Source: Schizochytrium sp. CCTCC M209059 (Eukaryota > Sar > Bigyra > Thraustochytrida > Thraustochytriidae). From it: a DNA stretch of 64,000 nucleotides. Under the pieces are notes generated by a model. The model did not search any database. It was given only the letters and a program-made list of their open reading frames with translations, and was not told where the DNA came from. Positions 51,138 through 62,780 of the stretch are shown here, piece by piece (position 1 is the stretch's first letter; each line of letters begins with the position of its first letter). The translations under genes were made by a program, and so were the position numbers. The stretch is from NCBI GenBank assembly GCA_000818945.1, contig KN805442.1:87021-151020 (forward strand), given 5' to 3'.

Positions 51138-51632
51138 CAGCAAGCCAGCAAGCAAGCAAGCAAAGACGAACGAGATAAAGCAGCCCAAGACAAAGCTTTT
51201 TCGGCATGAGTGCTCGTCTCCGACAGTGAATGCCTCGCAAGACTCTCGTCATGTCATTCGCCAGCCCGTCCCAACAAGCAAATCCCGCTCATGCTGCGAC
51301 ACCACGAGCCCATCCAGGCTAGCTAGCATCGTCCACCCCATCCGCAAACCTCGCTCGCGCCAAGGGTCCCCGCGCCCGTAGAGCTCGAGGATGTCTGGCT
51401 CGGGCCCCTGCTCGAAGGTCGCGAGCTCGCGTCGCTGTCGCGGGAGCTGGCCGGCTGGTCCCTGGGCGGCTCTGGGCGCGTCGCGGCCCGAACGGAACTG
51501 TGCACTGGGCCGGAGGCTGATGCGATGCAGCGAGAGCCTCGAGTCGAACGGGACTGGCGGCTGAGGGAGGCGGCAAAGATACAACGCGAGGAAGCGCGGC
51601 GAGGCGCGGCGCGGCGCGGCGAGGCGGGCAGG
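51023..51632. promoter_or_regulatory. Divergent upstream region of the coiled-coil and VPS13 genes
   Basis: 610 bp between divergent ATGs. It contains an (AAGC)n array at 51101-51164 on the VPS13 sense strand and GGCGC repeats close to the VPS13 start. The VPS13 frame is open for 36 codons further upstream, from an ATG at 51525. That extension is Arg/Glu/Ala-rich and precedes the canonical chorein start, so I place it in the leader. Confidence 0.5.
51101..51164 (+). repeat. (AAGC)n array
   Basis: About 15 CAAG units with two CAGC interruptions, upstream of VPS13 on its sense strand. Confidence 0.92.
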
Positions 51633-54600
51633 ATGTTCGAGGGCGCGGTGCAGGCGCTGATCAGGCGGTACGCGCGCGAGTACCTGTGCGTGGACGACGC
51701 GAGCCTGGATGGGCTCGTGGTGTCGCTATGGAGCGGGCACATGGAGATTGAGGACCTGGAGCTTGAGCCTCACGCCTTGCAGCAGGTGCTCGGGCTAGAC
51801 CTGCGCGTGGCCAAGAGCAAGATCGGGAGACTGAGCGTGGACGTGCCGTGGTCCAAGTTGCAGAGCAAGCCGGTGGTGATCAGGCTCACCGGCATCGAGA
51901 TCGAGGCCGAGCAGATTGACGCGACGAACGCTTCAAAGGCAGACCCGTTACAACAAGGCCATGGCGCCGCGGAGGATGCCAAAGACCCCGCGGACGCGCT
52001 CCGCGAGCGCGTAGAGGCGAAAATGCAGCGTCTCGCACAGCTGGAGCGCATCGAAACCGCAGCAGCGCAAGCAGACGATGGAAGCGGCATGACTGAGGGG
52101 TCCTCGTTCTGGATGAAGCTTGCAACCAAGATTCTCGACAACCTGCAGCTCGTGCTGCAGGACATTCGCATCGCGGTCAAGAGCACGAAAGCCCAGGCTG
52201 AAGTGCACATTGACGAAGTCGCTCTACTTTCTGTTGATGCAAACTGGCACGAGGCCTTTGTCTCCGGAGCAGACGTGATGCGCAAGATTGCTCGCATTCG
52301 CAACCCTCGAGTCCTGGTAGGACCCGTGGATGACCAGGGCAAGCCCATGCTGGGGGAGATTTTTCGCCAGCGAAGCATCGTCACGAAAATCACGCTGCGC
52401 AAAGGCCCGTCCGGACCCAATGGGACCCGTGTCACCGAAGGTGTCGAAGTCCATCTCGCCATGGAAGCAACGCGGGTTACTGTCGAGCGAGACCAAGTGC
52501 TCGCGATCGGCGATTTGCAGCCCGCAGGCGGCAGTGCTCGCAATGCGGTACTTGCCAAGGCTAACAGCCAACGCAGACGGCTCCGCGAATCCAAGTGGGA
52601 ACGCGCCAGCAGGCTTTCGCGCGCCGAAGCTCAGCAGCGTCTTTGCGAGCGCAAACGCGAGGCATGGTTCAAGGCCTGTCGCGAGCCATACTTGGAACTC
52701 TTTAAACGAACGCTCGAGGCTACTCGCGGCTGGCTCCCGGACCTCTCTACAAGGGATCGCGAGCGTCTCGAGCTCATGGAGAAGAGCGAGAAATTGACCT
52801 TTGCTCACATTGTGCGCTTGCGCCGCATTGCTTACGAGGAAGTGCGCATGCGCGTAGGTGGGGCAGTACACGCGGTTCAGGAGCGCAGAGATGACCCTGA
52901 AGTTCGCCGTCGCCGCGCCGAGGCCCGTGCCAAGGCAGAACAAGCCCAAAAGGGCTGGCTCTCCTCATGGTGGGGCGGTGGCAGTAAGAACGAGTCCAAG
53001 GGACAGCCCGAAGAGGCCTCCCTCGAGGCGGTTCGTGCCGAGGTCACGGACGAGGAGCGGAACCGTCTCTTTGAGACGATTGGGTACGACCCCAACCTTG
53101 AAGAAGATGACATTGTTGACCTGACCAAGATGCATTTGCAACTGAGCGCTGCCGTGGCCAGCGTCGATGTTCGAGTTGGGCCCTCGGATGAAAAGGCTGC
53201 GCGCGCCCATCTGGGCGAGGTGCGCTGCAGCGTCGATTTTCAGGGGAGTCTGCAAGCCGTCGACCTCGTCGCTGAGTCTCTTGTGGTGCAAGACGATTTT
53301 ACGCCCAACACACTCTTTCGTAGCGTCATTGGTCCCGCCGTGGACGCAGAGGCCAGTGTAGATGTACCGCATCTTCTCGTCGTCAAGGTAGGCCGTAAAG
53401 ACGGGAAGCGGCACGGTCCGCTTGTCGTGGATTGCCACCTGGACCAACCAGTCCGCCTTGTCTACAGCGCGCCCTTGGTTGAGCACATTTTGGAGACGAT
53501 CAAGGCCCCCGAAAACGTGGCCCCGCCCCTCGCATCAGGCGAACAAGATGGCAATGACGCGATTGCTGCTGATGATTGGGCTCCGCTCGCTGACGAGGTC
53601 GGGCCAGGCCCTGCAGGGACCGCGTCGCCCTCGGCATGGGATGCGTATTATGCTGCCTACACGGGTTCTACGATTGAGGAAATGGTCGACTTGAACGCGG
53701 TGCCGAGCGTGAGTGTACGAATCCAGACGCCACGAATCGTGGTCCCGGCAAGCGTCACGGAGCCCGGAGCCCCGCGTCTCGAGCTGCGTCTTGGTGCATT
53801 CGATTTGTCGCAGCACAGTCAAGACACCTGGCATCTCGAGGGTTCCAACATTCTCGCCAAGGTGGAGCGCGACAACGATCAAGGTGCCGTCGCGTGGACC
53901 CAGGACCTCTTGTCGGACGTGAGCTTTCACTCGTCGCTTGTGCTTTGCACATCGGCGTTTGATGCAAACGAAAAGCCTCAGCCTCGCGTCGACGTTGGTG
54001 TGGAAGTGCCCGCTGTTCGCGTGCAAGTCGACTCTGAGGCCTTGGACGCGGTCTTGACCATCGCGCAATCCTTTCAGCAGGGCACGGACTCGGATGCTCT
54101 CGTTGAGGACATTGATGGAAAAGATTGGGAGAGTGAGCAAGAGACAGAAAGCGACGCTGACTCCATTTCGCTGCCCAGCGATGCAGCCGTCTTGGAGCGC
54201 CTCGCTGCGCGCATTGCCTTTCGATTTCGTGCTCACCTCGATGAGGCCAGCGTACGCTGCGACCTTCCACACCTTCGAACGCGCGTCTCGCTCAACAGGC
54301 TCAAGTCCACCTATGTCCAGCGTACCTTTGACGGCGCTCTTGACTTCGAAGCCGGGTCGTTCTCGATTAAGGATCTGGCCAGTGAACGCGATATTTGGTC
54401 GCCGCAGGAGGGTTCTGAGCTCGTACGCCTTGAAATGCAGACTCTTAAGCCGCAGTCGCCAATTTTTGAAGGTTACTCGCGAAGCGTCAGTCTCAAGGTT
54501 GGCGCCGTCCGCGTCAATTTTCCGACGAGCTTTGTCCAAGGGATATACAGCACCATGGCCGATCTTTCGCAGCGTACAGCCGGGACGGCCACGCGCCACG

Positions 54601-57600
54601 TTCATGACGTCAAGACGGATGTAAAGGACAAAGCAAAGGAAAAGAGGCCGAGCGCTCTTTCGACGGAAGAAAGGTACAAGTTCTCGGCTGAAGCGCTCGA
54701 AGTCAAGTTTTTGCGCGATGACAACGACAGTAAGGAGAAAGCATCATCGTTGTCGCCGCCGCCGCCGCCCTATCTCATTCTCTCGTGCGAGATTGAGGAC
54801 GTAGAGGCCGAGTACACCACATCGGCCACACGCGCGCGCGTGCGTTCACTTCGAGCCGTCACTGCGGACCGCGAGCTTTTCTTTCTCTCGGGGAATCAAA
54901 CCTCGAAAGACGAGGATATGCTCATCGTACATTGGACTGCCGAAGAGGGCGCTGTACTTGAAATGGATCCCATGCATCTTGTTCTAGACCAAAAAGTGTT
55001 TCGCGCGCTTCTCGCTTTTAAGCCCCCGGCTTCACTCTCTGCATCATCCGCGCCTCCACGAGAGCACACTCTAGTCGCCCAGACGTCGTCCGCCATATCG
55101 TCATCTTCGTCTTTGGTGGTAGCTCCCGAATCTGCAACAGCTGAAGACGCCGGCGCGAGTACTGGAAATGAAGGAAACGTGCAGCTCAAATTGCGTCGCC
55201 CCAACGAACCCTTTGTCATCGAATTTCTTGCCGCAGATGGCCCAACATGCGAAGCACGCGCCAAGGGTCTTCGTGCCGGTAAAAGTGGCGTATTTTTGGA
55301 GGGGATCTCGGTGATTCTCGACGGATCGCATGAGGTCATGTCTATGGAAGAAGCTCGCTTTGACAATGAGGCCGGACTCGTTGTGGAGCGCGTGCAAGCT
55401 ATTCTCAACCCGGAGACGCGACGGTTGGCCCATACTCTTACTGATGCTGCGCGCTCTGTCGTTGAATTGGCGGGAGGCGCCTCGTCGCAGCCGAGCAGTA
55501 GCGGCAGCAGCGCGCCGATGAGCCAGGGCGAGACTTCGACACTTCAGGTGCTTATCAAGGAGATTCGCGTCATCACGCGCGATGTTGCAAACGAGGGTGG
55601 TGTTATTCTCTTGGCGCAAAAGATTGGATACAAGAGCGACACTGTGAGCCTCGGAGGGCTTTCTTTATTTGACGAAGACAGCGACACGCGTACGGACATG
55701 CTCAAGTGGGAGAGCGAGCATGAGAGTGGCATCATGGAGGTATTTGTTGGTGGGAGCAGTGTGCGTGGAACTGGGCACGGCAAGGCGAATTTTCGTCTCA
55801 CGCCAACGTCTCAGGCGGTTGCGACAACGCTGGGGCACACCATGCAGTGGTGCGGCAACGCCGTGCAAGAGCTAATGGGCGGCGGCGGCGGCGGCGACAG
55901 CAACAACAGCAACCAAGTGAACGAAGAGATCATTTTCGAGCTGGAGTTGCCGGGCGTCGTAGTCGACCTTGAAAGCTTCCGTCCTAAACTTGGGAATCTG
56001 CAAGTGCGATGTGGCACAACAGGACTCACAGTGCATGGAAATGGGAAAATTGACGTGGACCTCGACGACGTGGAGTTTCTCTCGAGCAAGTTTCCCCTTC
56101 ACCTTTCGATATCATCGTCCGAACCCGGACAGCTCAAGGTCAACGTGAATCTTGAAAAGGCACTCTCGTTGCGCGCCGACCCGAGGTCCATATACCAGCT
56201 AAACGCGGCCTTGAACTCGAACCTTTTGCTCCCCAGCGACGCACGGCCGCGCTATGAGCTCGCCTCCGAGGACTCCACAGCGCTTTTCCTGGAGCTTCGC
56301 TCGAAGCAGATTCTTTTAGAATTGGAGCGCCCGCCTGTCGAAGGTACGGATGAGTCGGAAGTGGAGCATTTTGCCTCTCTCACGTTTTCTGGTCTTGGTG
56401 TGAACTTTGACGGCATGTCCGACTCACTCGATGTCAAGTCGTCGATGGTGCAGCTTGACAGCCACGTTCGACTCCGTCCGAGCGATCCACCTGTAGTGAA
56501 ATCAGTAGCCACAATCACTCAGGCGAGCGTGAGCATGCAAACGAGGATGGAAGGCGAGTTGCATGAAACAGAGCTCTTTGTGGACGCCCAGACAGCTCGA
56601 CTATCGCACGAACCCAAGCTGCTGCGGGCGGTTTTCGAATTTCAGTCAATTCTTGAATCGCTGCGGACCACGAACATTCTCCTTCGCGAACTTGAACCGC
56701 CGTCCAAGGAGCTACAGACGAACAAATCTGTGCAGACCCGCGTGTGCATCAAGGAGCTGAGCGTCAAGGTTGCGCCGGAGGACGTCCCCGGTGTTGCAAT
56801 TGTGCTCCGTTCCGAGGTCATTGCAATTGTCGAGAGCAAACAGACCGAGACGCAGCTCGAACGCGTGGTGCGGCTCACGGTAGCGAACACGAGCTGCGGA
56901 CTTTGTGTTCTGGGCGAAATGCAAGAGGTGACTCGCGAGCACTCGCTACTGGACGACGCAAGCGTGATTCTCATTCTTCGAAATGCATACCAGTTGAGCG
57001 GCGTCAGACTCATGTCTTCATTTGTGCTCAATGTTAATGATGTGTCGCTCGAGCTCCAGGCGCCAATGCTGATGCGTCTCCATCGCGTGGTGAACGCGAC
57101 ACTACGTACACTTCCCTCGCGGTCGCTGGTGCAACGGGCGATTCTCTCGGAAGCGGGCAAGACGCAAGAAGCGCCAAGTCAAGAAGAAAGTCTTGAATTG
57201 GAAAGCTTTGATGGCACAAAATACGAGGTCGAGGTCACTGTGAGTGGTTTCGATGCAGTTTTGTTTGGTCGCTCGCTACCTCTTGCGCGACTTCGCATTC
57301 AAGATAACTCGATTGCATCCGGCGAGACGATTGGATCTTCAGAGAGTATTTCTAGCAGTGCGTTCAAGGGCTCCCTGACCATTCGCTCTATTGACATTTG
57401 CCTGCTGAATCCTACAAACATGGCGTGGGAGCCTATTCTCGAGCCATGCGATCTCTCAAGCGAGATACGAACCATTCCGCAAAAGCCGCACAATGGCTTT
57501 GAGCTCGCGCTGCGCTCGAGCCGACCGTTGCGCGCCAATGTACACGTGGATCACCTTCGTCGCATTATGGACGAGACCGAAGACGTCATGGAGCAAATGC

Positions 57601-60600
57601 AAGAAGTTGTTGCCGGGGAGAGCGATACGGGTGGCTTGAAGCTCTCGAACTATCGTCGCTGTACCATTGTCAACAAGACAGACATGGATGCCATGGTGAA
57701 CGGTGGCACCAAGGTTCCGGCGCATGGCGAGGTAGCTGTGCAAACGGCGAGCATGCGCATCAACGTTCGCCTAGGCGAAGAAGCTATGAACTTGGCGCTC
57801 GTTGACCGCAAGGACCAGGCGCTTGGCAGCGCACGATTTGGAGCTTGGGTCGAGCATATAGTCGCGGCGGACAACGTGGCTGAGGACGGAACCGAAGGCG
57901 GCTTTGTCGTGACTTTGGCCTCAGGCATGGTGAGCTGCAACGACTGCGATATGGTCCTACGCATGGCAGTGCTTGTGGATGGCGAGACCCAAGTTGAGCA
58001 GTCTGTGCAGCCTGGGCGGCGGTTCTACATTCCCCCGCGTTTCGATTGGCGCTCTTGCAGCATGGTCGTACGACTCACCGAGGACGATAATTGGTCGATG
58101 GTCCCTCTTGAGTACGATGCAGAAAGTCGCGTTGACGTGACCTTGCCCTTGGCTCTGGCCGAAAATTCTGCGATTATGATGGCTGAGGTTGTGCGTAACG
58201 AATGTAGACCCCTGTGCCGAATCCACATTCGACCCTTTACTGTGTTCGAAAACGAGCTTCCTGGAGCATTACGGGTGCAGCTTTTGAAGTCGCAAGGCGG
58301 CGGCGAGGGCGGGGCGGGTACAAAGGCCCGCCTCGAGGCGGAGCGCGAGCTTCGTTCAGGTGATTTGTGGCCACTTTATCCGTCGGACACGGATAATCTC
58401 TTTGTTCGATTCGCCTTTTCAAATGCACCCGAGGTCTTTGGGCCTCTTGTACGTGTGCAACAGCGACGACAAGGTATGAGCACTTATCTGATTGAAGATC
58501 GTGCAAGCCGCCGCGTGCAGCAATTGCATTTGCGCGCCTCGGCGCGGGGCCTTTCGATATCCGCCCCTTATTGGGTCGTGAATGGCACCGGACTAGACCT
58601 TGCATTGGCACGCGAGGACACCATGGAGCTCTTGGACGCGCCTGTCCAGGGATCTGTGTTGCGCGCCGTGGAGGAGACATGGGAGAACCAGCGGTTGTAT
58701 GTTGGGCAGGGCTGGGTTCAACGCATGCTTCCAGGCGAGCGACCTGTGTGGAGCAATGAAAGCGGTACGGAAGAAAGGCCACGCGAAGGAGTGCGGCTTC
58801 CCCGACAAGATCCGGGTTGGGCCTGGGAGACGGACTGGGTTGTCGACACGAATGCGCCCAATGCCGGCGCTGATGGCTGGATGTACGCCAATGCGCTTTC
58901 AGGTGAGGCGTGGAAGCCGGAAGAGTCGTGGACCCGTATGGTGCGTCGGCGTAGGTGGGTTCGGACGCGATTCAAGCCCGTTGCGCAGGAAGAAAGCGCA
59001 CTTGACGGCGACAAGGCCTTTGGAGCAGCCTCAACTTCCACGCGCGTCTTTGGCTTTGATACTTGTCTCGTGGGTTTGCGTCAGAGCGGGCCAAATGGCC
59101 CATCCTCTGGATCGGGAAGTCGCGTGGCGTGGTCGACGCCGTGTCCCCTGAACTTTACCATGGGCACAAGCAACGTTTTCCCGATGCGTCGATCGCCAGA
59201 CGATGGAGACAAGTCGTTCTACGAGCTGGTGATGTCGCTGGCTGAGCATCCGACTGTAGCGCGTACGCGCTTATGCATGGTCTCGCCGCGCGTTGTGCTG
59301 GTCAATCAGGTCGGCGCGACAGTCCGCGTCATCCAGGCCAACACATATCAGGATCCAATTGTGCTCTCCGAGGACCCGGCACCGTTGTGGTGGCACGAGC
59401 CGCTCAAAAGCCCTGGAGATGCCAAACTGCAGATCCAGCTTGATTCGTCGTCGTGGTCTGCGCCGTTTCCAATTCACACGCTCGACGAATTTTGCATGGC
59501 AGTGCCCGGTCACAAGGGTCGAGTCGTGGTTGAGGTCCGGCGCGGGTCTGTGGAGTCGACGATGTTGGTCGTATTCCGCGCAGACAGCGAGTCGCAACCC
59601 ATGTACCGGATCGAGAACGTTTCGTTGGAGCGAATCCGATGCACACAAAGCAAGGCAAGCGTGCAAACGGCCGATGATCCCTCGATGGCAGTCGATGTGG
59701 GCCCCTACGACAGCGCTCCCTTTGCATGGATTGAGCCCATGAAGAGCCACTTGTTGCAGCTTGAAATTGGCGGCTATGGGGGTGAAGGTTCCAAGGGTGC
59801 GGGAAAGGCGACGGTGGATTTGACCAAGATTGGTCGCGAAACGCGAGTCGTGCTGCCGGCACAGCGCGTCACTGCCGAGGACGGCGGCGCGCAAGATCTG
59901 AAGCATGTTTGTGGTGGTCTTCGGCACTTTTTGAATGGCCCAGGGAACACACGCTGGGTTGCACGTGCACCGCCCCCCGTTGCGGAATCGGTTCTGGACG
60001 ACGTGCTCGCGAGCAAGCGTAGAGCGTGGCCCCTGGGTCTGAGCGAGGGCCAGGCCTCAGCCATTGTGTTTGTTGCGGAAGATGCAGAGGATGAGCAAGT
60101 GCATGGCGGGCAAAGTGGCGAGTCCTCGTCCAATGACCGACCTCGTGGTAAGCCCTTGCGATACGGCGAGCGTGTGCAGATTTTCACACGAACAAGCGAC
60201 GGTCTCGAGCGGCGTTTGACGCAGCTCTCGGAAACTGAAGTTGGGTGGAAGCTGGCCTCTGTGGACGCTGGTATTTCGGGTCAGGAGACTGAGGGCGTGG
60301 CGGGATCTTCGCAGGCGCAGAGCCAGGCGAGCGACCCACGAATGTGGTGGGTCTTGACAGGAAAGTCTGCCGGCGAGCATGTCGAGCTGACAGACTCGTT
60401 TGGCATCGAGTCGGCACCTCGGCGTGACGCGGGAAGCGTTGGGTCTGGACTTCGTCTTGGTGTCAGTTCTGACGGCAAGGGCGGGCCAGCGGGATCCCAA
60501 ACCATTGGGCTCGAAATGCCACAGGGCGGTGATGGCGGCAGCGGAGACCGTGCGACCTTTGCCGCGAGCGCGCTGCGTAACATTCGTCGTCTGGAGTCGC

Positions 60601-62169
60601 GCACGGTGTTTGTCATTGTCGATGTGGATGCTCAAAGCCGCGTAGTTCGTATCATGGAGACGTCCTTGGGCGGCTTGGCGGAGGGAGGTGATTCGAGCGA
60701 GCAGCAGGTCACGGAGATGACACGACTTCGCTTGAGCGTGGATCTGAGCGATGTTGGCATTTCTGTGATCTCACGCACCAGAAACGCCTATCCTTCGGAA
60801 GTCATTTACGTGACGGGCAAGGTTTCGTTGCGTTTTCATGACACGAACTTGGGACGGGCGCTCGACTTTACGTTGCAAAGTTTGCGGATTGACAATTGTC
60901 TCGACGATCCGACCTATGCGAACCTGCTAAAGCGCTCATATGTGGGCGAGTCGCCTCAAGGTCTACCGCCTGTGCTCAGCTTTTCGATGAGTGAGAAGCA
61001 CACGCGGTTGAATGTGCGCTACATTCGTAGCCTCAGCGTTCTACTGGCCAAAATGGACGTTCAGATTGACGAGAACTTCATTTCAGCATGCAAGGAGATG
61101 GCAACGCAGGTGAGCATGCCGCGACGCGCGGCGCTGCAAGACGCTGGAGGCCCAAGTCTTACCGAGCGTCGAGGCACGCCCAAGGACGTTTCGTTGCGTC
61201 GGAGTATGGATCTCAAGGCGCAAAGCGAGCGGGGCTTGCAGGGTACCGGCGGCGATGGGGCGCGGTATCTGTACGTGCGCACCATGACCCTAGGAAAGGT
61301 GGAGCTGCGCATCAGCTACTTTCGTAGCAAGGTGACAGACTTGGAAGGTGCTCCGGTTGTCTTGGATCCCTTTGAGCGCGAGCACCTTGCAACGACGCGA
61401 GCTCGGATTCTTGACGATATCCGCGTCTTTTACCGTGGTGAAGTGCAGGGTCGTGTGCTGCGCATCATTGGATACGCGTTGCCGGGCAACCCTGGAGAGC
61501 TCTTGAGCGCGCTGGGTACGAACCCAGGAAGCGCAATGCACGCTGCCTTGGCTTCTATTGGATCGTTGGGTACAGCCGTGGCCAAGGTCGACCTCGATTA
61601 CAAGAAGAAGCGCGACGCCAAACCGCGCGGCCTCGAGGAGGGCTTTTCGCAGGGCGGGAAGCAGGTACGTGACGGCTTTAAAAGCGGGTTTGCGGGGCTA
61701 TTGTCCAAACCGCGTGAGGGTCACGCCAAGGGCGGTGCCCTCGGCGCGATGGAGGGTGTAGGTTCTGGCCTTTATGGCCTGTTTGCAAAGCCCGTGTCGG
61801 GAATGGCATCCGCTGTTGCGTCTACATCGGAGGGTTTTGCGGCGCGGAGTAAGCCTCCGGGCCAGCTTGAGTCGGAGCGGCAGCTTCACGTGCGCACGCG
61901 ACCGCGTCGACTCTTTCCGGGTGTTCAGGGCGGCAAGGAGCTGGTGACCTTTGATATGTTTCGCACGTGTCTCATTTCCAAATGTCTTCGCGCGATTCGT
62001 AGCGATGGCGAGGCACGAACGGGCAGGGCTGTCGGAGATGTGGTGTACGTGGCGGACTTTGTCATCGAGTCACGACTGGCGCTCGTTTTGGTGCACACTC
62101 AGACCCACGTGGCCCTGTTGACATATTCGAAGTCTGGGTCTTCTTCTTCTTCTTCTTCCTCCAGTTCGT

Positions 62170-62201
<32 letters not shown>

Positions 62202-62780
62202 TCTTCGACAGGATCATCGAGCGGGGGCGGTTCTCGTCCGCCTCCTCCGCCCCCTCGTGGTGATCGAGAAGGATGGCTTTTGGCCGGTCCTGAGCAGCGC
62301 GAATTTGAGGATTTCGAGGCTTCGTTGAGCACTCAGCTCTTGTGGATGCAGGCGCGGTCGATGCCAACTACACATGGCGTGGAGCTGGCACTGCAGCGAT
62401 GGTCCGATCGACTGGGTAGCCGTTCGCTCATGCAGTGCGAGTCTGCTGCGCAGCGGGCGTGCAAGGAAGTGAGGGCGCGATTGACACAAGGCGAGGGGCC
62501 ATCTCCGGCAGTGCGCGAGCTTGCAGAGCAAATTTCTGCTCGCGTGAATGTTGCGTATCCGCCGTTGAGAAACGCAAAAGAGTTTGTGTCCATCCTGCAA
62601 AAGGCTCAGCAAATGGGAGCGGCCGACGAGGTGCTTGCGCAAGCCCTCGCACTTTCGAAGCTTTCGGAGCGATCACCTATTGTGGTGCTTGCTCTCGTTC
62701 GTGCGTACGCTGGTCGCGAGGGAGGCAAGATAGAGTCTCTCGAAGTGGCTTTTGCGAGTATGATATCATCAAATAAGTAA
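51633..62780 (+). CDS. VPS13: VPS13 bridge-like lipid transfer protein with embedded DysF domain
   Basis: 3715 residues in one exon from the ATG at 51633, chosen because MFEGAVQALIRRYAREYL is the canonical VPS13 start. VPS13 proteins form a hydrophobic groove that carries bulk phospholipids between membranes at contact sites. Visible parts: N-terminal chorein domain (1 to ~105); a long groove region; adaptor-binding (VAB/SHR-BD) repeats from about 2090 (VTLASGMVSCNDCDMVL), 2308 (YWVVNGTGLDLAL), 2549 (VVLVNQVGATVRVI) and 2655 (YRIENVSLERIRC). The ATG2-C-like amphipathic segment is at about 3249-3409 (GFKSGFAGLLSKP, GVGSGLYGLFAKP), then a PH-like domain at about 3422-3496. A dysferlin-type DysF domain (about 2340-2447: WENQRLYVGQGW, RPVWSNESG, DGWMYANAL, VRRRRWVRTRF) sits inside the VAB region. 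After a poly-Ser linker there is an extra helical C-terminal extension of about 165 residues. Confidence 0.96.

Noticed and set aside
51525..51632. 36-codon N-terminal extension of VPS13
   Set aside because: The canonical VPS13 start motif begins at the ATG at 51633; the extension is Arg/Glu/Ala-rich and probably untranslated leader.
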